Source: Bathymodiolus brooksi (taxonomy: Eukaryota > Mollusca > Bivalvia > Mytilida > Modiolidae). From it: a stretch of DNA of 64,000 nt. The notes under the pieces are model-generated. The model was not told the origin of the DNA and searched no databases. It saw nothing but the letters and a program-made list of their open reading frames with translations. The stretch spans positions 62,382,397-62,446,396 of the forward strand of contig OY804588.1 in NCBI GenBank assembly GCA_963680875.1, read 5' to 3'. Within the stretch, counting starts at the first letter, position 1. The number at the start of each line of letters is the position of its first letter. The position numbers were made by a program, and so were the translations under genes. Shown one piece after another: positions 1-9,333 of the stretch.

Positions 1-865
1 AAGATGTACGATTATTTCAGTAAATAATTACCAACTTCTTCTAAAATTTGGGCTACAACATGGTAACATGTTTGAAATAACAAAACAACTGTTTTTAAGG
101 ATATTTCACAGGGTATTCAATAAGATTGTATTGAACAGGCTGAATTGAAATTCGAAGTGGCTACATGATAAAAGGGGGGGATATGGAAATTTTTTTTCAC
201 TTGCATTCAAAATGGTGCATTCTGAGGCATTTTAAGGTAGTTTACAAATGCACGAAAAAGAAGTTTTCATAGAAATGATTTTTTTTTAAATTTTAGCAAG
301 CAATAAGACCATTTCAAGATGACTGGAGCTTTTATTTTCTGGCGAGAATGGAGTAGAAAAGTTCATTTTTGTTTGATTGTTCCTGACGTCATTCAGTGGG
401 AAAGCGTGTGTTTCCCTTTCATCCTGTCCACTGGAAAATAGCAGCTAGCAGTTGTTGTGAAAGGGTCTAGATATCCTAATTAGTCATATAGGTTATATAT
501 GTAAATACATAAAATATAATAATAATAAAAGCGTTAATTACTTGATAATGGCGCTTCAAACTTTTCCATTTGCGTATCTCATGAGTTATCCATCGATAAC
601 ATAATTATCTTTCCGATGTGTCTCTAGATTTTTCAATTGAAATATCTCTCATTTAAACGTTTAATCGAACATCAAATGATAATAAGTTGAGCGTAGAATT
701 GACACCGATCAATGATAAATTTGGATAAATTTGTTTCATTCCCCTAGTATTAGATAACCCCTGACAAATGCATTGTTAGCGATCCTGAAATGCATTGTTT
801 TTTGTATGATTGTGGATTTTAAAAATCTTTTTATGAGTGAATAAATATTGTATATTTAATTCTTT
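1..865. other. AT-rich non-coding DNA
   Basis: I see no exon, repeat array or RNA gene here. The sequence is AT-rich with homopolymer runs and no long open frame on either strand. It ends where the ~155-bp repeats begin. Confidence 0.6.
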
Positions 866-1916
866 TATTTAATGAACTGAAATTTGGTAGGTAGAATCTA
901 TGGAAGGGCCTCTATAAAGATTGCTCATTTTGTCCCGATCCATTAACAAACATGGCCACCATAGGCAATTCTTGTTTCTGATTGACCGATTTAAAAAAAT
1001 CTTCTCCTCTGAAACTGCTTGGCCAAATGAACTGAAACTTGGTAGGAAACATCTATGGAAGGTCCTCTATAAAGATTGCTCATTTCGTCCCGATCCGTTA
1101 ACAAACATGGCCGCCACAATCCATTCTTGTTTCTGATTGGTTGATTTCTAAAAAATCTTCTCCTCTGAAACCGCATGGACAAATGAATCAAAACTTGGTA
1201 GGAAGCATCCTTGGAAGGTGCTCTATAAAGAATGCTCATTTAGTTCCGATCCAATAACAAACATGGCCGCCACAGGCCATTCTTGTTTCTGATTGGTTGA
1301 TTTCTACAAAAATCTTCTCCTCTGAAACCACTTTCCCAAATTTACTGAAATTTGATAGGAAGCATCTATGGAAGGTCCTCTATAAAGATTGCTCATTTTG
1401 TCCCAATCCATTAACAAACATGGCCACCATAGGCAATTCTTGTTTCTGATTGGTCGATTTCTAAAAAAATCTTCTCCTCTGAAACCACTTTACCAAATGA
1501 AGCGAAACTTGGTAGGAAGCATCTATGGAAGGTTCTCTATATAGATTGCTCATTTCGTCCCGATTCGTTAGCAAACATGGCTGCCACAGGCAATTCTTGT
1601 TTCAGATTGGTCGATTTCTAAAAATCTTGTTCCCTGAAACTGCTTAGCCAATTGAATCGAAACTTGGTAGTAAGCATCTATGGAAGGTCCTCTATAAAGA
1701 TTGCTAATTTCATCCCGATCTGTTAACAAACATGGCTGCCATAGGCAATTCTTTTTTCTGGTTGGTTGATTTCTAAAAATCTTCTCTGAAACTGCTTGGC
1801 CAAATGAACCGAAACTTGATGGGAAGCACCTACATTTGTATAGAAGGCTCTGTATTAAATTTCCTCAAAGCAGAATGAAAGGTGAGCGACACAGACTCAG
1901 CCCACTGAGCCTCTAG
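866..1916 (+). mobile_element. Pearl-like non-autonomous element, 5'-truncated, seven ~155-bp repeats
   Basis: Seven diverged copies of a ~155-bp unit start near 872, 1026, 1181, 1336, 1495, 1650 and 1803. Each carries the run 'acttggtaggaagcat', a 'ggtcctctataaagattgctcat' block, 'aacaaacatggccgcc' and 'ttcttgtttctgattgg'. The 3' flank has AAGGTGAGCGAC, then a short hairpin CTCAG-CCCA-CTGAG (1896-1909), then CTAG (1913-1916). The same 3' flank closes the larger element at 9163, so both belong to one family. The 5' hairpin of that element is absent, so this copy is truncated. Short open frames inside are shadows. Family resemblance to bivalve pearl elements is from memory. Confidence 0.75.
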
Positions 1917-1955
1917 TTCATTACCTCATTATATGAATATTTTAAAAGAATGGAT

Positions 1956-3918
1956 GTAACATTGACACAAATTTGATTGTTTTCTTTTTACTTTTACGTA
2001 CTACAAGCACCTTTTATCCTTATCTTGGAAACATTACTTCCCACCTTCAGTGCTGAAGTTAAATCTCTGGTGCACTTTATAAAGAAAGGAATAAATGAGT
2101 AAAAGTGCATAATTTTGGCTTGCATATTTGTACCGTAATAGTTTATGTAACATTGACAATAAATTTATGGTCAATTTTTTTTTAGTTACATGCAATAACT
2201 ATTCATACATTAATTACCTATACTGTTCTAAAATGATACAGAAATCACTATTTGTCACTATTTGAATCAACATGAAAAAAAAAAAAAAAAAAAAAAAGTA
2301 TAGATATGTAAATTTTGAAAACCAACTGCTGACTCTCTTAGCAAGTAACATTGACCCAAATCTTTCATTATGATATAGAGTCAATGTTACATACAGCATA
2401 AGAAAAGTGCCATGTATTACATTGAGCACTGATATACAGACTGAGTTTTTCTGCAGCAATATACATTATTTGTCCAGTGAATAAGACCTTAGAATTTTTA
2501 TGAGGTTAGAAAACGTGCCTTAGCTGCATGTTACATTGACAATTACTTTATTGTGATTTTTTTTCACACGCAATCCAAGTATATTGATATTACACAAACT
2601 TGTAGTGGATGGTCATGAAAATCATAATAAACAAAAAAATTGAACAAATAAAAAAAAAAAATTTTTGAAGAGTTTATTTGTCAATTTATTGAAATCCTAA
2701 ACATATCTTTTTCAGCAAGTAACATTGACTCTAAATTATCTTTAAATTGTATGGTCCATTTTACATGCTGCACTAAAAAAAGTGTCTGTAAGACTGTAAC
2801 CACTTACTAACAGTTTTTATTTTTTTTCAATGACCCATTTGGCAAATTAGAAACTTAATGTACAAATTAAGAATTTTAACAAAATTCTGTTGTCATTATT
2901 TTCATGTGAAGTTGTACATAACATTGACAATAAATTTATGGTCAATTTTTTTTGTTAGCTGCAATGCTAATATGTATGCATATTAAAACTGATGATAAGT
3001 AATAAAAGATATATATTCTTGCGTTTGGTAAGTGCAATGAATGTATTATAGTTTTGAAGTAGTAATTTTTCAGTTTTTTGTGATCGTGGCAATTTCCTTC
3101 TGAACAAGTAACGTTGACGCAACTCTATTTTTGACTTTTTGTGTCAATGTTACATGCGGCATTCAGAAAGAATTTCTTCCGCCCTCATGATTACGGACAT
3201 GAGTAATGATAATTAGTACAACTTATATTTTGCAGATAATTGATTTTTTTTTGGGGAGGGAGAATAACTCATTCAGTCTCAGAAATGTGTAGGTAACATT
3301 GACAATAAAAGTTTGTCCAATAGTTTCTGTTACATGCAATGTTAGTACAACATATTTTGTTATGTACATGTAATTGTTTAGAATCATCTGTTTATATAAT
3401 ATATCATGAAACAGAATGTGAAATGGAAGAAATTCAAATAAGCAAAAGTTAATTTAATGACTATTCAATATGTGTATGTAACATTGACGCTAATACAAGT
3501 CATGTATGTAAAGTTTTCACTACATTTAAAGGATTCACTAGTGCTTAACCTTTTTAAATTCATCATTATCTGAAAAATATATCGACAACAGAATACCGAA
3601 GGAACAAAGTAAAGGGATTATTCAAAAAACGACAGAATCCAAAGACAAGGCAAAATCGAGATAACACACAAGAAAACGACAAAAAAAAACTGGGTACACA
3701 AAAACAACAGTGTACAGAGGGAAAAAAATGCACATGAATAAGATGACACAAAAACTGAAGCACTTACAGTATGAACCTTCACAAAAAACCGGAGGTGACA
3801 ATAGTTTCTGTTACATGCAAATTATTTGATATCAACAATTTTCCATAAAAAATGGAATTAGTGAATCATAAATTTATATTTAATAAGTATACAAAGTTTG
3901 TGTTGTTGTAACTTTGAC
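1956..3918. repeat. ~190-bp phased array of GTAACATTGAC hairpin motifs
   Basis: The 11-mer GTAACATTGAC, or a one-base variant, starts at 1956, 2147, 2345, 2530, 2719, 2918, 3108, 3293 and 3478. A two-base-step relative is at 3908. Spacings are 191, 198, 185, 189, 199, 190, 185 and 185. An inverted partner, GTCAATGTTAC(ATGC) or a decayed form, follows 20-45 bp downstream in several periods, exactly at 2380-2390 and 3143-3153. Sequence between motifs is AT-rich and hardly alignable between periods. No open frame runs through. I do not recognise the family. It lies directly upstream of the exon at 4060. Confidence 0.8.
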
Positions 3919-4059
3919 AGCATTAGTCTTAAACATACCAATTTTGATTTATCATGACGTCCATATTGCAAAAACGACATACATTTTTCTTAAACAACCC
4001 AAACAAAGCAACCCATGATATTTTTAACAGAGGCATTAAATTTATAATCCTATTTTCAG

Positions 4060-5068
4060 GGAAGAAATTAGGAGAAAGAAAGAAAATAAGCGTTCGAGAA
4101 CAAGATGAAAATGAAGACAATGTTACAGCATATGCTAAGAAAATACAGAAACTAGCACACTCGAAACAGATCCAAGAATTCAGATTGAAGGAAACCAATA
4201 GAGCTAAACTGTACAGGTTATCCTTGTCAGATGAACAGAAAAAAAAATCAAATGAATTAACCAAAGAGCGAATGATAAGGTATAGGGAGCGTCTTAAAGA
4301 AAAACAAACAGGAAAACCTGCAAAAGTTCCAATGCGAAAGGAAGCAAAGGAAGAAGAAGATGCTAAAGGAAGGATGAGAGTCTATTGGAGAGGGAAAAAA
4401 AGAGAGTCCAGAGCAAGGGAAAGCACTGTAAAAAAGGAACTTGACAACATTAAGCCAAAAGAAAAATACAGAGAGATAAAAGCTGGGGAAAATCTATTTA
4501 CAGATGCAGAAAACATCTCAACATGCTTCCAGGAAGAAGGAACAGCTACATGTAGTGATTCTGAAATTAATCTTAAAGAGAATGATTATCGGTCACCAGA
4601 TGCAGCCAGGAAGACAATTTCAAGATGTTCAAAAAATTTACCCCAAACACCCGAAAAGTGGTTAAAAGTGGCCGACAATATCCTGAAAAGAGCTATGCCT
4701 AGAAAAATAAAGCTTTTGGATGAAAGTGGTTTAGTGGTTAGTCCAAAGACCAGAGAGGAAATTGAGGTCAATCGTAGTATTGTCCAAGGTGTAAGGGAAT
4801 ACATAAAACCGAGCAGATCAAGGAAGAAAAAACACTTTTATAGAAGGAATTTAGTTTCAACAGTAGTAAAACATGCAAAGGAAAAAAAAATCCACGTAAA
4901 TATCCGAAAGCATCTTGGAATTCAGTGGAGAAATTTAGTTTCTAAATCTTACATTCAAGAGGAAGAAGACAATAGAAAAAGATCTAATGCTTTAAGAGAA
5001 GTAGAAGTACAGGAAATTCAAGACTGCTATCTCAAACCATCTGTATCAGTAGAGTTACCATCTAGAAG
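4060..5068 (+). CDS. N-terminal-region exon of an uncharacterised Lys/Arg-rich, possibly transposon-derived gene
   Basis: An open frame of over 330 codons is bounded by an acceptor (ttttcag before 4060) and a donor (AAG|GTTAGT at 5069); the frame itself stays open from 3954. The first half is extremely rich in Lys, Arg and Glu, with charged heptad-like stretches (KEKQ, RYRERLKEK, KRESRARES) that suggest coiled coil and nuclear, nucleic-acid-binding character. The second half has a TPEKWLKVADNILKRAMPRK block and a helical RRNLVSTVVKHAKEKK...LGIQWR block. From memory, such blocks recur in large uncharacterised mollusc and cnidarian proteins, upstream of the Cys-rich/OTU segments found here at 9.3-11.9 kb. 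It is therefore probably an early exon of the same gene. The frame is intact, unlike the downstream central exon. The start codon and first exon were not found. Confidence 0.6.
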
Positions 5069-6502
5069 GTTAGTTTAAAAAAAACCACTTAAGCTAAAGT
5101 CAGTAATGACAAAAAGTACAAAATAAGCACATGGAAGACTATCAGTGTTCGAAATTAGCGGTGGTCCGATGGCCTGCGGTCAGTGAATTTTTTTTCTGGC
5201 CAGTGGAAATTTCAAAACCACAAGTCCGATTGGCTTGTGGAATATATTTCATAAAAAATTTATGATCACGTCAATTGCTGAATTCTCGCATTCAAATCGA
5301 ACAAATGCATTCAGCCACGACCAAGTTGACGGGATATTCCCTATTTTAAAAATAACTACCTCAGAATCGTAAATAGCAGTTTGCGCATGCGGTAAATAGA
5401 TATGTTTTCACCCCAAACTCGGACCGGAACAAAGCTTACATCATTTCAAAAATAATTACAGATTACAAATTATGTTTAAACACAAACTAGTGTAATCTTC
5501 AGTAATATAAGTATGATCTTTATGTATTATGAATACATGACTACACAATATTGTGTGCGATTTTTTTTTTATCCATTTAAAACCCAGGGTCGAATCATTT
5601 TGGGACATACTGTCTTGTTGCTTAACTCTGTCCATATTGTTTAACTTCGATTCCGGTGTAAAAAAATAAAAGCCTATGGCTAATTTATTTTAATATTTTG
5701 ATGGGGCCCTACCCGGTTGTTTACAGAAATGAAAGTGTGCTGAAAAACATTTTAAAAAAGGGGGATACGAGGAGATAAGGGATAGAAAATTACTAAAAAT
5801 CTGGAAAAAGGACCGGACATGGCTCAAATACGAATACATGTCAAAACTCCGGCCCCACTTTTTTCCAAAATAATTTTACTTTTGTGATTCAAATGTTAAT
5901 AAATGTCTTCCTGTGATATATATTGTTTTTATTTAATTATATTTTTATTGATCTATTTATCAAAATTATAAATTGAATTAATGATGATTGCATTTAATTA
6001 AATTTTTATGTTTCATTAATTATTACAATTATATGCCTTTATCCGTGCCAATAGTCTTTGATGAGTTTAATTACTGGTAATAAAGTAAAAACACACACAC
6101 AAGCCAAGGTATTGTGATAAAGAAAAGGACAAGGCCAACAAAAGAATTTTGAGAAGTTTAAGCTTTGATAACAATGGCTTGGTCAAGCCTTATAGTCCAG
6201 TCAGTCTACAGTTTTACCTCAAACTAAATGCAAAAGAATTTAATTCAACTGTAATTAGTTCTTGACATACCCATATTGAACATATAAAAAGTCTAGAAAA
6301 ATCTAAAAAGGGGAAAAGTAAAAAATTTACAAAACAAAATCTGCAAAAATATGAAAATAAAAAATATCCATACAGGTAGCCGTAAATAAAAAAAGATGAC
6401 AAGGGAGATAAATCGTATAGAAATTGCAGATGCTGGAACCAAATTTTTAACTACATTTTGTAGAAACATTAAGATTCAACCTATGGAACAGTAATGATAT
6501 GC

Positions 6503-6788
6503 TTAAGGTGGTACCTTACACTACAGGGAGATAACTCTTTAAAATCAGTTGAACGTTTTGATCATATGATATTTGTATGCAGATTTCAAGCATCTTGGTG
6601 ATCAAAACCACAGAGTGAAAAGCTGCTATGTAACTAGTGAATTTATAGCTCTGAGTCTGTTGACTAGGTTGGAATTTGTTAAAATTTTGATATTTATTAC
6701 AGTGGATATATTCAAACACACTGCCAAAAAAATAAGAAAATTAAACGAGCAGATCAAATTTTACCTGAAGTGTATGGTACCACCTTAA
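6503..6788. mobile_element. TTAA-bounded MITE with ~20-bp TIRs
   Basis: The left end is TTAAGGTGGTACCTTACACT. The right end, reverse-complemented, is TTAAGGTGGTACCATACACT, one mismatch in 20. The 286-bp element contains no gene. The TTAA at both ends fits the target site of piggyBac-like elements, but the superfamily is inferred from that alone. Confidence 0.75.
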
Positions 6789-7389
6789 AAAGAATAATTA
6801 GCATCTGATATTTACAGTTTTACTTTATAAAATGTTTAATTAAGGTCACACAAATTTGGAACAGCCGCCGTTTGTTGACATCCCGATTTCGTCTGCTACA
6901 AATCAATCTACTGAGCATTTTCTGTTCTTGCCAAGTGTCCGTGTTGAATGTATATATATGACAAATAAAATACATGAAATATTGTATTTGAAAAATATAA
7001 AATATAACAAGAAATCTTTATCAACTCTTTTCGGTGAATGTTGTATCAGTTGCAGTAAGGTAGTTAGAACAAGACAGTATATAAATTTACTGGACAAATC
7101 TTGAATTACAAGACATACCACATGATATCATCGTTTGAGTAGAATTTTTTTTATTAAACATGCCATTTTGGCAAACAAAATTGGGAGCGTTTTAGTAAAA
7201 AAAAAATGTATTCTGAAAAAAAGTGGGGACGTTTTGACCCGTTTCCCTCAAATACGACCAAGGCTTGAACATAATGATTTTACATGTACCAGTATATGAC
7301 AAGAGGCTGAGTGAAGATGAAGGGGGGAGGAGTGATGAGGATGAGGAGAACGAACTGGAGGAACTCCAAACGGAGAGACTCATATTTTT

Positions 7390-9163
7390 AGCTCACCTTG
7401 CCAAAGGCAATGTGAGCTTTTGCCATCACCTGGCGTCCGTCGTCTGTCGTCCGTTAACTTTACACATTTTAATCTTCTTCTCTGTAACACCTCAGCAAAA
7501 TGAAGTGAAACTTGGTAGGAAGCATCTATGGAAGGTCCTCTCTAAACATTGCTCATTTTGTCCCGATCCATTAACAAACATGGCCACCATAGGCAATTTT
7601 TGCTTCTGATTGGTCGATATTTAAAAATCTTCTACTCTGAAACCGCTTGGCCAAATGCACTGACACTTGGTAGGAAGCATCTATGGCATGTCCTCTATAA
7701 AGATTGCTCATTTCGTCCCGATCCGTTAACAAACATGGTCGCCACAGGTAATTCTTGTTTCTGATTGGTTGATTTCTAGAAAAATCTTCTCCTCTGAAAC
7801 CTCTTGGCCAAATGAATCGAAACTTGGTAGGAAGCATTCTTGGAAGGTCCTCTATAAAGATTGCTCATTTAGTTCCGATCCATTAACAAACATGGCTGCC
7901 ACAGACAATTCTTGTTTCTGATTGGTTGATTTCTAAAAAATCTTCTCCTCTAAAGCCGCTTTGCCAAATGAACCAACACTTGATAGGAAGCATCCTTGGA
8001 AGGTCCTCTATAGAGATTGCTCATTTAGTTCCGATCCGTTTACAAACATGGTCACCATAGGCAATTCTTGTTCCTGATTGGTTGATTTCTAAAAAATCTT
8101 CTCCTCTGAAATCACTAGACCAAATGAACCGAAATTTGGTAGGAAGTATCTATGGCAGGTCCTCTATAAAGACTGCTCATTTCGTCTCGATCTGCTATCA
8201 AACATGGCCGCCACAGACAATTCTTGTTTCTGATTGGTTGATTTCTAATAAATCTTCTCCTCTGTAACCACTTTGCCAAATGAATCAAAGTTTGATAGGA
8301 AGTATCCTTGGAAGGTCCACTATAGAGATTGCTCATTTAGTTCCAATCCGTTAACAAACATGGCCGCCACAGGCAATTCTTGTTTCTGATTGGTTGATTT
8401 CTAAAAAATCTTCTCCTCTGAAACCGCTTGGCCAAATGAATCGAAACTTGGTAGGAAGTATCTATGGCAGGTCCTCTATAAAGACTGCTCATTTCGTCTC
8501 GATCCGCTATCAAACATGGCCGCCACAGACAATTCTTGTTTCTGATTGGTTGATTTCTAATAAATCTTCTCCTCTGTAACCACTTTGCCAAATGAATCAA
8601 AGTTTGATAGGAAGTATCCTTGGAAGGTCCACTATAGAGATTGCTCATTTAGTTCCAATCCGTTAACAAACATGGCCGCCACAGGCAATTCTTGTTTCTG
8701 ATTGGTTGATTTCTAAAAAATCTTCTCCTCTGAAACCGCTTGGCCAAATGAATCGAAACTTGGTAGGAAGCATCATTGGAAGGTCCTTTATAAAGATTGC
8801 TAATTTAGTTCCAATCCGTGAACAAACATGGCCATCAAAGGCAATTCTTGTTTCTGATTGGTTGATTTCTAAAAAATCTTCTTCTCTGAAACCGCTTTGC
8901 CAAATGAATCGAAACTTGGTAGGAAGCATCCTTGGAAGGTAATCTATAAAGAAATGATCATATAGTTCTGATCCATTAATAAACATGGCCACCACAAGCC
9001 ATTCTTGTTTCTGATTGGTCATTTTCTAAATATCTTCTTCTCTGTAACTGCTTAGCCAAATGACCAAAACTTGGTGGGAAGTACCTATGGGAGGTTCTGT
9101 AATAAGTTTCCTCAAAGCAGAATGAAAGGTGAGCGACACAAGCTCAGCCCACTGAGCCTCTAG
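7390..9163 (+). mobile_element. Full-length pearl-like element with eleven ~156-bp repeats and asymmetric ends
   Basis: It opens with a hairpin (7390-7418; AGCTCAC-CTTGCC / GGCAAT-GTGAGCT) and a 'gccatcacctggcgtccgtc' leader. Eleven tandem ~156-bp units follow (starts near 7499, 7653, 7811, 7966, 8123, 8279, 8436, 8590, 8748, 8904, 9058). A 3' flank with AAGGTGAGC, a GCTCAG-CCCA-CTGAGC hairpin (9142-9157) and CTAG closes it. The 5' GCTCACCTT and the 3' AAGGTGAGC are inverted, but the 3' copy lies ~40 bp inside the end. Units 8123-8435 and 8436-8747 are nearly identical dimers, showing recent amplification. No protein is encoded. The layout resembles Helentron-associated elements and bivalve pearls; this is inference from structure. 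Confidence 0.8.
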
Positions 9164-9333
9164 TTTTTTATTCAAGAGAATAAACATGTGATATCATGAT
9201 GTTTTTCATTACTTTCTTTCAATTTATGTCAGATTTGGTCAATTTACTTTTGGGCCAGTAAAGTTCTCATAAGTACTGGCCCGAATGGCCGCCGCTTGTA
9301 AGTTTCAAATACCAAAGTCATTGATTGGACTAT

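Larger units (their letters stand above)
5144..9310. mobile_element. Candidate ~4.2-kb composite insertion with imperfect inverted ends
   Basis: The left edge reads CGAAATTAGCGGTGGTCCG and 'tggcc'. The right edge, reverse-complemented, reads TGAAACTTAC-AAGCGGCGGCC and 'gggcc'. This is an imperfect inverted pair just outside the coding blocks ending at 5068 and starting at ~9334. Similar 'gaaattagc/ggccagt' edges occur elsewhere in the window (36.4 kb). Nested inside are the MITE at 6503 and the pearl-like element at 7390. The remaining 5.2-6.5 and 6.8-7.39 kb is AT-rich DNA with no recognisable gene. It could instead be several unrelated insertions in one intron. Confidence 0.3.

Noticed and set aside
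3929..4264. A 111-codon minus-strand frame with Phe/Ser-rich sequence.
   Set aside because: It is antisense to the Lys/Arg-rich exon at 4060-5068, whose A-rich codons read as Phe/Ser/Leu on the other strand.
8337..9022. Several 60-120-codon frames on both strands with repeated peptides (e.g. ...[19 protein letters not shown]).
   Set aside because: They are translations of the ~156-bp tandem repeats and change with each unit; no start, splice or codon evidence.
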